Positions 1 through 12,455 of a DNA stretch of 64,000 nucleotides are shown here, in pieces. The DNA is taken from positions 5,431,622 to 5,495,621 of the forward strand of contig NC_059537.1 in assembly GCF_905220415.1 (NCBI RefSeq), written 5' to 3'. The notes below the pieces were generated by a model, which worked only from the letters and a program-made list of their open reading frames with translations, did not search any database and was not told where the DNA came from. This DNA is from Colias croceus (taxonomy: Eukaryota > Arthropoda > Insecta > Lepidoptera > Pieridae). A program made the translations under genes and the position numbers. The stretch's first letter is position 1; each line of letters starts with the position of its first letter.

Positions 1-938
1 AAATTAATATGTATATATTTAACTATTAATTAATATTTATGTAGGGATTTACAAGGCTGAATGATAAGGTGAAGATAATAAATTTCATAACTTAAATTTA
101 TGTGTACATTCCATAAAAAAATCATTTATGAATAGTTCTCTACTCTCTACTTCTTTTTTTATTCGTTTTAATATCGGAATTTAAAGTATACTTGTAACAA
201 TTAGTCCAAATATAACATAACAGAACGTATTGAAATTCAGTGACCGCTTTGATAGCCTTACTACAGTTGCAGTGCGAATAGGTAGTAGATCATACGTCAC
301 CGACTTGTAATTTACGTAGGCACAAACAAGGATAACAGATTACCAAATCTTTTAAAATCATTAGATAACGATAATAAAATAAGCGATAAAATTAAGTAAC
401 GATGAGTCAGTTTTAAGTAGGAAGAAAAATAAATAATATCCTATTAGGTAAATAAAAACTCTTTTTGTCTTGCTAGGTAATTGTTTCTTATAGAATTATA
501 AATCACCAACGCTAACGTCATGAAAACAAGAACTAACAACATGGCTATGTACGAATTATAATAATTTAGAAAGGTTTTCGTATTTCATTCGCATAGCTAT
601 AGATCTACTCGCCTTGACATTTTATAAGCATGATATTATATATTTTGAACAAGCAACATTCCTGTTCATGACATGATTAAACATTTTACATGGCAATATT
701 ATGTACACAACTATGGCCATAAAAATGTGTTATCAATTAACTGTTTAAATGCAGCGAGTAGGTATGTGATAAAAAAAAATTGTCTATTCCTATCAGCTGT
801 GATTCCTATCAACGATAGACAAACCATGTGAAATAAAAAGTTGAATCAAATTGATTCATTAAAATATATTGAAACTTTTTTAGTTTTACTATTCACTAAC
901 TACCTACCTAGTTACTATTTTCTTTTTAATATACTCAC

Positions 939-1823
939 ATCATCCACAAGTATTCTTCATGTTTACTGGTCTGCCTTTGAACTGGACCAAAATGTGATCC
1001 TAAAGTAAAATAACAATTATTATTACAATTAAATGTAAATTAACGTTAAAAAAATAAAAATATAAACGACTGAACCACATTTTTAATGCTGTATGTTAGG
1101 GTAAATTCGATTAAAATAGGTAGGTACTCGTATTTCAGGATTTGGTATTTATAATTTGATTGTAAACAATTTTAAGGATAAACACATTGTCACATTGTAC
1201 CTATTGACCAAGTTAAAATGTTAAATTGAACTTTATGTCTCGAGTTTTAAAGTTAAAAATGAGGTAACAATTATTTCCGTCTACCTGCTTATAGAATGCG
1301 TGACAAGCGACCCGCATATCGAAGAATGCGTGTCGAGTCATGGCATCAATAAAGCAATTTATGAAGTTATCTGAATGAAAGTGCATACAAATGCACTTTT
1401 AATGTAATGTTAATATATATATAAGTAATAAAATACACAATAATTATTATAACAATAGACTTATAATATCATAATTAGTAGAGTAGCAATTATAATCAAA
1501 CTAAATGTGTGAAGCATTACTATAATTTATACAATTGTTAAATATTATTTCATGCCACAGGTAGGTATGAACAAAATAATTTATTTTTCATTATTCAAAT
1601 TTTATTTAAACAAAAAAAAAACTATTTTAATCATTTTATTTTATAGAACAATAGATATAAAAAAGCGCTTACCCGATTCACTTGAAGTATTAGAACAATT
1701 GGATGTGACACTGTTCTCACTCTCCGTTCTCTGCCTTGAGTTGAATAATAAATTCCAAGGATTGTAGTTATTATTATTTATAACCTTATTATTTTTGGAG
1801 TCGGTTTTATTAGCGGAATCCAT
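939..1823 (-). CDS. Unidentified gene, first two coding exons (partial)
   Basis: Exon 1 runs from ATG at 1823 down to 1673 and ends in a strong donor (GTAAGC) in phase 1. It codes for 50 residues that are rich in Asn and Ser and low in hydrophobics (start MDSANKTDSK). Exon 2 (999 to 939) has an acceptor ending TTTAG and a donor GTGAGT. Only its phase-1 frame stays open, and that is the phase exon 1 requires (GSHFGPVQRQTSKHEEYLWM). Later exons would lie to the left, and I could not place one within the first 938 bases. I do not recognise the family; the visible N-terminus looks disordered. The gene diverges from the DRC5-like gene at 2530, with about 700 bp between the start codons, so promoter sharing is possible. 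The splice signals and phase agreement are seen; that it is a real gene is inferred. Confidence 0.5.
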
Positions 1824-2453
1824 GACGCTATCTTTAAACTACACAGTACACACTAAAGACTTTCTGTTAAAATTTAAATTAAATATTTCAATTCACGAGC
1901 GTACTATCTGATAGAAGAATTGTGTTATGTTATGTTGAGTTGTGACAGTCCACGCTTGATGCTAAACAGTTGCCACAAAGTATAACTACGAGCGGCAAAG
2001 CGAGTCAGCCAGCTTTGTTTTGATACGATGGCGCCCGAAGTTGCGCGGAAATGCACGAACTTCTGTTTACTAACATTGGACTTTGTACCCTATCAACAAG
2101 TCTCACTATTGACTCTAGCAACTATTTAGTAATCTGTATTATGACCCGTAAATACAATGTATCAATAAAATTAATTAAATACGAAGCTGAAAATGCTCCA
2201 TTTGTATTTTAATTGATTCATACTTCTTAAAATGGTACTTTCCTGTTTTACAAGTAAATAAAAATATTGAAGAAAGCTCCAATGATTATTTATGTTTACC
2301 AAAAAATAAGCTACAATTAAAAAAATAGTGGTTTCAAACCAGTATGCGTTTTACATTAAATCTCATTAGATAATATAAAATTAAATGAGTTTTAATTGTA
2401 CGCATGTCGTAAAATGACAATTACCTATATAATGTCATAACTGGTCATAACGC
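1824..2453. other. Divergent intergenic region
   Basis: This lies between the start codon of the minus-strand gene (1823) and the TATA box of the plus-strand gene. It includes a comparatively GC-richer stretch near 1970-2060. I see no TATA box for the minus-strand gene and no other gene here. Confidence 0.5.
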
Positions 2454-2461
2454 TATAAAAG
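2454..2461 (+). promoter_or_regulatory. TATA box of the DRC5-like gene
   Basis: TATAAAAG lies 76 bp upstream of the ATG at 2530. A possible initiator, ACAGTT, sits about 30 bp downstream near 2489. This would give a leader of only about 40 nt. Confidence 0.55.
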
Positions 2462-2529
2462 ACCACAAGAACCACAACTACTCTTGAAACAGTTACTGAT
2501 AACTAGAAAAACATCTTTAAAAATAAATA

Positions 2530-5500
2530 ATGAAGATACCTTATGTAGTATCGCTGAATGCGCGCGAAGCCTATACAACTGCACCCTTTATGAAAGCTTC
2601 AGCAGGTGAAGCCGGGCGTAAAATTATAGCTGAAGATTTCGAATGGGACGACAACTTAAGCCCAGCACCTCTAACATATTATGCCGCTCTAGAATTATCC
2701 AGAATTTTCCATAGAATTAACCCACTCAAAAAAATATTACAAAAGGATGTCGATACACTCATGGACCTCTATCCTGCTACTATACCTTTGAAATATAGCG
2801 TTATTCATATTAAGGTACTTAATTAATTGCTTACAGTTTGTGTACCTATCTATATCCTGATATATCCTATATATCCAAACATTTTTATATCTCTAGAGTC
2901 TAGATATTATAAAAAAACGATTACTTTAAGGATGAACAATATTGGAAAAGATCATTCTCTGCGAAATTTCCATCTCGCAAAGAAATAGGTGTCACTTTTT
3001 GGAAAGGTAAATTTTTATCAGCTTGCTTACAAGATTATTTGGAAAATGTGAACCCAGATGTATTCATAGAAGAAGATGCGGTTGAACTAGCTTCTTTGGC
3101 AAGTTATTTTATCCTATTCAGTTATTCGTATAAGTATTTATTTCAATGTGAAATTTAATGAGTGTATATTGTAGGTAAGCCCATACATCTATGAATTAAA
3201 ATTGAATCAATTACAAATGGTCAGACAACCGAATCCACCAATACCTTCAGAGAACTCAATAGAAGATACATGTATTTTCAGCGTTCCAAAAGTTTACGAT
3301 CACATTCCTCTCGAACCAGTTCTTATGAAATTATTTAACCTTCAAGATATATCTTTAGTTTTTGGAATCAATAATGTAGAAGATGGTTATTTGACAAGAT
3401 ATTTTGAGTTCTCTCTAAGCGACTGTGAGTCCATGTGTCGAGGTTTGGAGTACTTACAACATCTTAAAATATTTAGAATCAACCGCAGCAATTTAGATTG
3501 TTCAAAAGTTAAACTTATTTTGCAACATCTGGTGAAAAAAGATTGCATAGAAGAACTTGATTTCAATCATTGTAAAATTGGTGATTATGGAATGAAAGCT
3601 CTAGGGGGTTTCATTTATATGCACAAGAACGTAAAAAGAGTAAGAATCGCAAACAACAGATTCAAAGAAGTCGGTGTACAGGGTATTGCTTATGCTCTAC
3701 AAATGAATCCTGCGGCTCCAATAGAACTATTAGGTAATGATAAATAACGAATTATGATAAACAAAAAATGTAAGCAAGTCAAATGTGTGAATAGGTATTA
3801 ACCAGACCTAGAGGCTCGATAGAGCTTTTCTGTTTATAAATTTCAAGGCCTTTAAAATTATAGACACCAAATGATATTATATAGATTTTAATGTTACGTA
3901 ACTGTAACTAATTCTGGTATTATGCTTTCTATTTTTCAGACTTTAGTTTAAATCCAATGTCGCTGGAATGTGCGACGATCTTCGCCGCAGCATTCGTTCG
4001 ATGCAAGGAAAAACCTCAAACACTAATCGTCAATTCGTGTGGATTTCACGGCGCCTCTGCCGAGAAGGTCGCTATATTTTCCTGTTTTATTAAGCAGTGA
4101 TGAAGGCTAGCTAGTCATAATTGAAGTCATTTGTTAAATGGATTCTGTGAATGTTTACTTTAAAATAGAAAAAAATATTCACAAATGGATTCATTATCTA
4201 GACTTTGAGAGCATGTCATACGTTTACAGCAATATACATTCAGACAACTATGCAAGCACTGCCTATATGTAGCTTGTATGACGCATTTATCGATATACTT
4301 ACTAGCATTATTACATCAATAGCATATCATATTATGAACATTTTTATTGCAGGAAATTCTACTCTAGAATGCTCTACATGATTAATTATCTTGATTATCG
4401 CGTGGTTTTTATAATACATTTGTGATAAAAGTCACGTTACGATTTATCGATTGTTTTTTCGAATAATTACATATTTTACCGATTGCTGATACAATTACAA
4501 TTTAATTGCTATCTACGATAAACGTTTAATGTCCTTGAAGAAAAAGCAATTGCTGGAAAAATAGTTAAAATAAAGATTATCTTAGTATCATTAGTATATA
4601 TTACTAATTTATGTTTATTTATTAAAAAAACGACAGTCATAGGATAATCAATGTATGTGACGCATTAAGTAGTGACCCAAATATCCGAAGTTGTAATTTG
4701 TTGAAAACAACAGTAACAAATGTGGACCGTTGGTTATCTTTAGCCCAGGTCTTTAGCAAAATTGAAAGCGCCGTCAATCTGAGTTGTGGATTGGGTGATC
4801 TACAACATGGCTTGACGTCTAATTTTATTTCAAGTCCATTTCGTTTAGAAATAACTTTACGGAGAATGTTTGGGAAATTATTTTCTCGTCACAATATTTT
4901 TATGTATGTCAATTATTTAAATTTTATAGTAGCAGATAATAATAAAGATTAGCATAGATAAAACAGTATATATTACATTGTATTTTTTATCTAGATGGCT
5001 GGTCTGCTAAGCCTTAATCGTGGTCTAACACGATTAGATATGGCTGCAAACAATTTGTCTGGTGAAGCTGAGGTAACGCTGATACGCGCTCTTGAGCAAA
5101 ATAGGAAGGTGCTAAGAGTCGATTTGCGAAGGACCCGTAAGTACTCAATTGTGTAACAAAATATTGTATGCGCGTAATCGTACATTCTGATATAAACAAC
5201 GTGATATCAAGTATCAACGTTATACTAGGAAGTTGTTTCAACAAAATAAAATAAAAACGATGTCATATTTATTTATCGATATCGTTTTAATATTTAACTG
5301 TTTTGTATACCGTCACGTTTTGGGTTTTCAAGATCAAATCAAGGGTGACTGGAATTTTAATGCAAAAAGCTTTGCAACTCTTTATTAGAGTTCATTATCT
5401 GATGCTTTCTTTTGCATCTACATTTACGCATTTGAAACAATAAAACGGATAATGAAAGTGAAGCGGGTGCAATACTATGCAACGCTTTCCGTTAGAAAAC

Positions 5501-5912
5501 TGATCTGGAAGAATAGTTGATATTAAAACGAAATATAAAATAATTCACAGAAAACGAATGAATTTTATCAAAAAATATGTTGTAATTATAGAGAAATATC
5601 TAACACGTAACGTAGTGTTGAACAAATAGGACAGAATGATACGAAACGGATTATATAAAACGAAATTTACTTTATGCAACTTAAACCTATTATAAAATGT
5701 TTTTTTGTTCTTTAGACATCTCAGAAGAGACACAGAAAAAGGTAAATGAACTGCTTGAGCGTAACAAAAATTTGATTGGTCAAGAAACCGAGGCCAGCGA
5801 CGAAATACCACCGTTGTATCTCAATGAGCCTGAATATCTCATTTGGGAATACAATCCTAATAACCCAGATTATATCCCTGGACGATATCCAGAGAGAGTA
5901 CCGGAAATTTAA
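2530..5912 (+). CDS. DRC5/TCTE1-like leucine-rich-repeat protein (six exons)
   Basis: This is probably dynein regulatory complex subunit 5 (TCTE1), an LRR protein of the nexin-dynein link in motile cilia and sperm flagella. Exons are 2530-2814, 2931-3098, 3175-3733, 3940-4067, 4995-5136 and 5716-5912. All phases agree and give about 492 residues, close to the roughly 500 of vertebrate TCTE1. Near residues 95-105 is a DEQYWKRSF motif like the DExYWKRC segment of that family. Ribonuclease-inhibitor-type LRRs run from about residue 220 to 430 (IEELDFNHCKIGDYG; LTRLDMAANNLSG). The C-terminus is acidic and proline-rich. Intron 2 starts with GC (GCAAGT), and intron 4 has a weak GTCGCT donor. The start ATG follows a TATA box at a plausible distance. 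An LRR protein is certain; the DRC5 identity is inferred from motif, length and architecture. Confidence 0.75.
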
Positions 5913-6074
5913 TGTATACAATATCTATTTTTATATTATAATGTTTACTTGAACTACGATAATTTTCCTATTACCTAAATGTGTTGTTGTATCTATTTTG
6001 TAAACATGTTTAAATATATCGAATTTTTTTTTAATTAAATTCATATTTCATGGAATTATTTGTTACCTTTCATC

Positions 6075-6080
6075 AATAAA
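6075..6080 (+). terminator. Poly(A) signal of the DRC5-like gene
   Basis: AATAAA lies about 160 bp after the stop codon at 5912 and is the first canonical hexamer on this strand in the 3' flank. Confidence 0.5.
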
Positions 6081-6200
6081 AATATACAAGTAAATATTAT
6101 TATCGCGATCTTGTTTACATGCGTATAAGGAAATACAATTTAACGAAATGATGTCGTCCACGTGTTTATTTATCCCATTCTAAATAAGAATTTATAAAAT

Positions 6201-6424
6201 ACTAGCTTTCCACCCGCGGCATCGCCCGCGCAAAAATAAATCCGCATAGTTCCCGTTCCCGTGGGATTTCCGGGATAAAACCTATCCTATGTCCTTTCTC
6301 GGGTCTCTCTATACCACTCTATATCTCTATACCAAATTTCATGCAAATTGGTTCAGTAGTTAAGGCGTGATTGAGTAACAGACATGACAGACAGAGTTAC
6401 TTTCGCATTTATAATATTTGTATG
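6201..6424 (-). repeat. Interspersed repeat, family A
   Basis: On the minus strand it reads from an ATATTATAAATGCGAAAGTA-type head, through TCTGTCTGTC, TCACGCC and CCCACGGGAACGGGAACTATGCGG-type blocks, to GGAAAGCTAGT. The same arrangement occurs on the plus strand at 29461 and 40551, and truncated at 54528. This is a common lepidopteran non-autonomous repeat or LINE/SINE 3' tail. I cannot assign the subfamily by eye. Confidence 0.7.
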
Positions 6425-6428
6425 GATA

Positions 6429-7322
6429 TGTTACCGGAAATGTATGAAATCAAGGAATTGTATACAATTCCTAGGAAATGTGTACAATTCCGAGACCATT
6501 TAGGAAATGTGTTTAATATTGTTTAAAAAACTATTTAATGCATGCATATCCTAGGAAATGTATAATCTTCCTAGGAATTGTATACAATTCCGATATCGTA
6601 TTAGGAAATGTGTAAAGTAAATGCTTTCTGTAATAAAACACGTTGTTATTTTTTTTATTATAGCTCTTATTGATGTATCAATACCCGATTGTAATCGGGT
6701 AAAAGTCATACCGTAAAATTGTAATTATATTATGTTAATATTATTATCATACTAATTAACATTTTAAAAATCAACTATCTAACTTTTAACGTTAATATCA
6801 CAAAATCAACTTATAGTTATTCTTATAAAATCAAATTTTCATTTTGCAAGTAATCAGTCCCCTCGTCCCGCTGTCCTCGCGTATATTTGGCGCAGTCGGA
6901 TTGTACAATCCGCCGTATTACATTACGGCTAGCTGTTAATATGCCGAAATTCTACAAAAAGACGGTCGCGAGCCAACGGAGCCCCACTTCGTGGGGCTCC
7001 TATTTCTGTGTAGTTTTAAAAAACACGAACCTAACCTAACCCACCCCCTTATCCAAACCAAAAATTTCTGATTACAAATTATCGGCATAGTTACCACAAA
7101 ATGCCGACCGTTTGTAAACGGCCAGATTATATACAACTTGCCTGTGACATATCAATATCTTAAATATTTTACATTTCCTATAGCTATATTTAGGAAATGT
7201 ATAGATTTCCTAGGAAATGTGTATAAAATAATTTATTTCACACATTTCCGTACGATTTTAGATATTATATACATTTCCTAGGAATTGTATACAATGACGG
7301 ATTACATACATTTCCGGTAACA
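6429..7322. mobile_element. 894 bp TIR element with subterminal motif repeats
   Basis: The ends are TGTTACCGGAAATGTATG and its reverse complement, flanked by a direct GATA on both sides (6425-6428 and 7323-7326), which is a clean 4 bp target duplication. Inside both arms the motif GGAA(A/T)TGTATACA and CCTAGGAAATGT recurs many times in both orientations. The centre holds a perfect GC-rich hairpin (6978-7000). There is no credible transposase frame, so this is a non-autonomous (MITE-like) element of unassigned superfamily. Confidence 0.7.
6978..7000. repeat. Perfect hairpin inside the TIR element
   Basis: Ten-base arms GGAGCCCCAC and GTGGGGCTCC with a TTC loop, in otherwise AT-rich DNA. Confidence 0.75.
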
Positions 7323-8312
7323 GATATATACCTGTTATAATAACCGTATTATCTACTCGTACCTGTTTCATGAAAAGAATGTCACCAATAATAAAACTAA
7401 CATGTTCATGAAGTAATTTATATGTAATAATACCTAGGTACTGTATACTTATACTGTGTACTTACACGAGGTTACAAACCTAATGAGTTTCATTAATTAA
7501 CCTTTCCACACGATGCTTATTCAAATACATTTCTATTAGAACACGCATATTGATTGACACAAGTGCGCCTGTTGTAGAGACATTAATATACTGTATTAAT
7601 ACCATCTACATATTATTCATGAGTTTAATAAGGTATTATCTTTTCAGATCTAATGATAGTTATTCCTATCGGCTTTAGATTCAGAATAACCAGAGTAAAT
7701 CCATCTTAAATATGTACCTACTTACACATACATAATATACAAGGTTACCTTCTTTTCTTGATGCTGCAATCCCCTTATATTTACGTCATGGAAAGTTCGT
7801 TTAAAAAGTTTTTAATCAAAGAAACAAAATATAAAATAACCAGGTCACCTAAAATTACGCATTTAAAAGAGTCAGAAGAGATTTAACTCTATATTTTTTG
7901 GCTCGAAACGAATACATTTGCATTTTTATTATACCACCACCCCTGTAGATATGCTGTTGGGTTAAATATCTCATACAGAATTTGACTTCTTTTTTATAGA
8001 AAATATTACAAAAAAAATTGTCCTACCTATGTAACTACAAATGTATGAACTTTTTTGATATGGATTCACTACAAATGCACATTAGGCCAATGCGTCCAAC
8101 TTATGTACATAGTTAATAATTATTCAGTGGGTCATTTCACTTATTTCATTCATGAATTGTGTTTTTATAGTTAGCCTCAGTCGTAATATACGACATTGTT
8201 TCACGCAAATAATATAGATTCAAAACAAACTCTGGACATGCGTGATATACCTATCCATAGGCTAAATATCAAACAAAGTATTTAATACCTTGCACTCTCA
8301 TAGGACACTTAC

Positions 8313-8364
8313 GCACTAGCGGTTAACCGCGGGGGCGGCTAGCCGCGCGGTTAGCCGCTAGTGC
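8313..8364. repeat. GC-rich imperfect palindrome
   Basis: The left arm GCACTAGCGGTTAACCGCG pairs with the right arm CGCGGTTAGCCGCTAGTGC around a short GGGGCGGCTAGC centre. It is a strong foldback in an AT-rich context, possibly a small foldback or MITE remnant. Confidence 0.7.
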
Positions 8365-8371
8365 CTAAGGG

Positions 8372-8396
8372 CACATAGTGTGTTACACACTATGTG
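8372..8396. repeat. Short palindrome next to the foldback
   Basis: CACATAGTGTG and CACACTATGTG form inverted arms around a 3 nt centre, followed by a further partial copy of the right arm. Confidence 0.6.
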
Positions 8397-11300
8397 TTAC
8401 ACACTGTGTGTAGTCTCATAGTAAAAGACCGTGACCTCAATGTTCGACAATTTACTTGATGATTAATTCCAAGATCAAAAGTTTTTAACAACCTGTCTCT
8501 GAATTCAATTAAAGTCGCAAAAATCAAATTTTCTCCTCATATTTTTCATACCGCTGTATATTAATTTTGGTATTGACAAGAAGTAATTAATTTAATATCT
8601 CTGACAATCTAACCGAGCTTATTGTTACAAATGGTTTTGAAATCGTGAATCATAAGTAATAAGTATCCTAGATTCCTCTGCAAGTGAATCAGCTGGCTGT
8701 TAAATAGAACTAACTTTTACTTATTTACTGATGTTAACGTTTTCCACAGCTATTTTTTAATGAATGAATAATATCGGAGTAAGTAATATAAGAAGTAAAT
8801 CATAAATTACTGTGAATTTTTATGTGTGTCAAGATTTTATTTATGTAAATTGTTGTGCATATGCTATAATAATTATAATTTTATTTTTTATTTTAAATAC
8901 TTTTTACAGCCTGTTCAAAACACAAGAGCATAGGCGAGAAGTGTAGAAAAGCACTGCGTTTTTGTTGTGAAAGTAAAAGCTCAATGTTTTATTAGGTATG
9001 CCGTCTGTAAATATAGACCCACAAACATGTATATAAATAAAATCATTATCTCAATATTTTTGTAAACGATTATGATTATACATTAAATTATCAAATCAAT
9101 TGAACTTTAATCCTCTTTAAGCTTTACATGTATTTAAACGAGGCATACGAGACGTATTATTGTATTTTTTTACACAGTCTCTATCTTGTGGTCGGCGTCG
9201 GACTTTATAAAAGATTGCGCCTATGTATCGCAGGTAAATGGTATAATTTGTCTGCTTTCTTGAGCTCTGGTAAACAAATGCATTACATAATATTATAAAG
9301 ATAAGAAAAAATGTTAAGAGACGAGATTAAAATCAGTTCTTCGTTAAACAATAGGTGTGATTTCTGGATTTGATTTGTACAGATTTTTAGTTCTATTACT
9401 CACTTAAAAACCTTTACAAACTTGCTTGATTCCTAATTTCTTAGGGCTTAGCTGGTTAATAGTGCAAAGATAACAATTTCCCTATATTCTGCTGATATAT
9501 CAGAAGTTTTAAATTATACGATTTACCTGCAACATAAACATTGAATCGACTGAGTTTCTGAATACATTTCAGCGCCTTCGAAAAATATCTTTTGAGCTCA
9601 AATCCCTGTTAGCTCTAGCTCCTAATAAATGTAGCAGCAGCCTTTAAGCACTAGATAAGATAATATAATATATGTATAGCTAAGTTACTTTATCAATTTA
9701 AATTATAAAGTCCATATGAATCCTAAGACTAGTAAGTAATCCTTTTTTTTATTATCGTCCTAACTACATAAACATATTTTGGAAACAGATAAATAACAAA
9801 ATTTTCGGTTTTTCACTGACGATAAATTACACAACGAAAGCAGTCTCAATTTGTAGTGTACTTTTTAATATGTAATTAAAATCGGATACATGAAAAAGTG
9901 GTTATAGCCCAGATTTTTTCATGCGCAATATAAAAGAAAAGAACTCTATTTTTGTTTTCAATCAATAACTTTTATAATAATAATTTGTATTTATATAAGC
10001 AATGTTGATATACAGAAGCAACGCTGCCATACCATACAATATTTCTCCTTGATTCTTGAAATAACATCGTTTATTTGGGGTTTTGTTTATTAATATGAGG
10101 GTAATGGGGTGTGATTCGTCAGGAGCAGATAAAAGGCCACATTATTGTGGTTAAACGATCGAATAGATTACTTTCATTAATGTGAGCACATCCCATTTGT
10201 AATAAGAACTTTCTTGTTGTGTCAGTTCCATAATTTTGGAATATTCCACTTGATGATAACATCAACTTTAAAGTCGATAGTCAGAACATTAGATATAAGC
10301 TTCTTGGTCAGAACATTTAATTGTTTGTACAGATTATGTGCTTTAAAATACTGTATAAGTGAACTGCAATATTGAACTCTCTATTTATTTATTTATGATA
10401 CGTTTTTTTATTAACTCAACAATTTAAATAACAACCCGTTGGCTAAAATGAATTGCTTTCTCAACCGCTAGTTTAAGTTAGAACTTAGAAATTTGACGTA
10501 ATTCTAATAAAACTTTTGTGATGGGTCAGATGCGTTATTATTTTTAGTAAATGTAGTCCTATTGTGCCTCGCTAGACCGAGAATTTATAACGAGGAACTG
10601 AATAAACCACTTCCGTTCGCTTGTTACATTTGCGGGATAACTAGTGTCCCAAAGAGATAATAATTTTAAGAGAATATCGTGAAAATAGGTAATTTTTACA
10701 AAGTTCGTACAAAGTTATGATACAATTTCTGTAATATTAATTATATGTGGCTGACTTTGGGATAAATGATATCCTCAAAAATATCTACTAAGTATTGTAT
10801 CCTTCTAAAGAAGAATTTGACTCTTTAAAGATGTAGGAACTATACATAAGTACTTAATTATTAGCAAGTGTTTCAATTACAGTTAATTATTTCCTAAAAT
10901 ACAGATGGACTCTTTTAAAATAAAAAGTAAAGTAGAGTCAAATCTATATGGCACTTTAAAAAATATTTTATAACACTCTTAAAACTGATTGATATATTAC
11001 CAGATCAAATGTACTCATAATTCATCAAAAGCCTTCGTGAAAAGAACAATTCGCGCGAGAGAAAAATGTTTAATGGTTTATATTCCAACGCGTCTGTTGT
11101 GAAAAGATGGTTTGGAAAGAGTTGAAGCAACGTCTAACGGTCTAATACGTCTATTTTGTTGGGTTTACTGTTATATCCCTGAGGGGATGAGAATTGATGA
11201 CCGTTTGAGAACGATGAAAGAGTGAAACTATTTTAAACATTTTATTAAATAATAAAGTGGGTGCTTTTAAAATGTTTGTTTCTTGACAAGTTTTATAGTG

Positions 11301-12232
11301 TTTAGATTTAAAATATCGAAAGAGATAATAATATTTTGTGGGTGATTTATTTGCGATTTTAAGGTTGTTATCAAATTGTATAGAAGTAATTTGCGTCACT
11401 CAAAATACTATAACAGCCCTTACAGCCATTTTGAATTGAATTCAGCAAAAACTATAAAATTTAAGACATTTTGGATAGCATTATTGTCAATATTACTCTT
11501 TACCTCTTTTCCTATTTCATTACTTATGTATGTGTAAATGCCAAATATTACGTTAATTTAAGTTTAATAAAATATTTATATAGCTTTTTAAAATCGACTT
11601 GTTTTTAGCAAAGTCTCGTCTTATCGTCTAGCACGGTCTACTTACTCTACATGTTTCAATGTAATAGGTAACACTACCTTCTCAATTCTCATTACGTTGT
11701 GTGCGATATTATAATATTAAATCTATCATCAATACTTAGTCGTTCCTTTGTGTTATAGGTACATTGTAAATTAATATTTTTGTGACATTCAATCTCAACA
11801 GTATTTCGCGAAGATGGCCACGTAAAACAATGGGGTTACGAGGAAAATTCGACTCAGGGAAAGTGTAAGGTTACTTGAAAGGAGATACAAAATTTGGCTC
11901 AGCACTTTGATTTGTTACACAAAATCAATTTAATAAAGGCTATTGTTAGCATTCTATCACTTTGTTGTTTTTTCATAGACAAATGTTGGCAAACAAAAGA
12001 AACCTAGTAACTAAATAAACACTTCGTATTGAAAATTTTGGACTGTTAAGGATTTAAAATTCTTAAACCTAGGTACATCTTAAATGAGTTGTGTTTGTGA
12101 TTTTATCTAGATTTGATTCACAATTTCATGCTACAATTTACACTAATTAATTAAAAAAACATTTTATACCTAAACGATTTTTTTCCGTGTACCTATATGA
12201 AACCAAGACGAATGTCAAATTCAGATTAGGTA

Positions 12233-12444
12233 AAAAGTGAAGTCCCATGTCCCCTATTGGGGAAAGGCAGATGGATTATACATCTGTTGCACTGATCGAT
12301 TTTCTTTAGGGACAAGTAGGTGATCAGCCCTCTGTGTCCTGCCAGACCGAGACTTTTTTTTCTTCGTCTCCACCGGAAATCGAACCCAGGACACCTCAGT
12401 GTTACGCTCACGCGTCAACCACTGTACCAAGGAGGCGGTCAAAC
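12233..12444 (-). mobile_element. tRNA-derived SINE with 11 bp target duplication
   Basis: Read on the minus strand, the head has an A-box-like TGGTACAGTGGTTGACG and a B-box GGTTCGATTTCC, as in a tRNA gene used by RNA polymerase III. A tRNA-unrelated body and tail follow. The direct repeat CAGATTAGGTA flanks it at 12222-12232 and 12445-12455. The head lacks a full tRNA fold, so this is a SINE and not a tRNA gene. Confidence 0.8.
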
Positions 12445-12455
12445 CAGATTAGGTA

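Larger units (their letters stand above)
7327..12221. other. Intergenic, no gene seen
   Basis: AT-rich sequence. Frames are short and lack splice-consistent coding composition. The only structured items I found are the palindromes at 8313-8396. Confidence 0.55.

Noticed and set aside
4698..4952. 84-codon frame inside intron 4 of the DRC5-like gene
   Set aside because: Starts at TTG, is not needed for exon phasing, and shows no LRR motif. Exons 4 and 5 join in frame without it.
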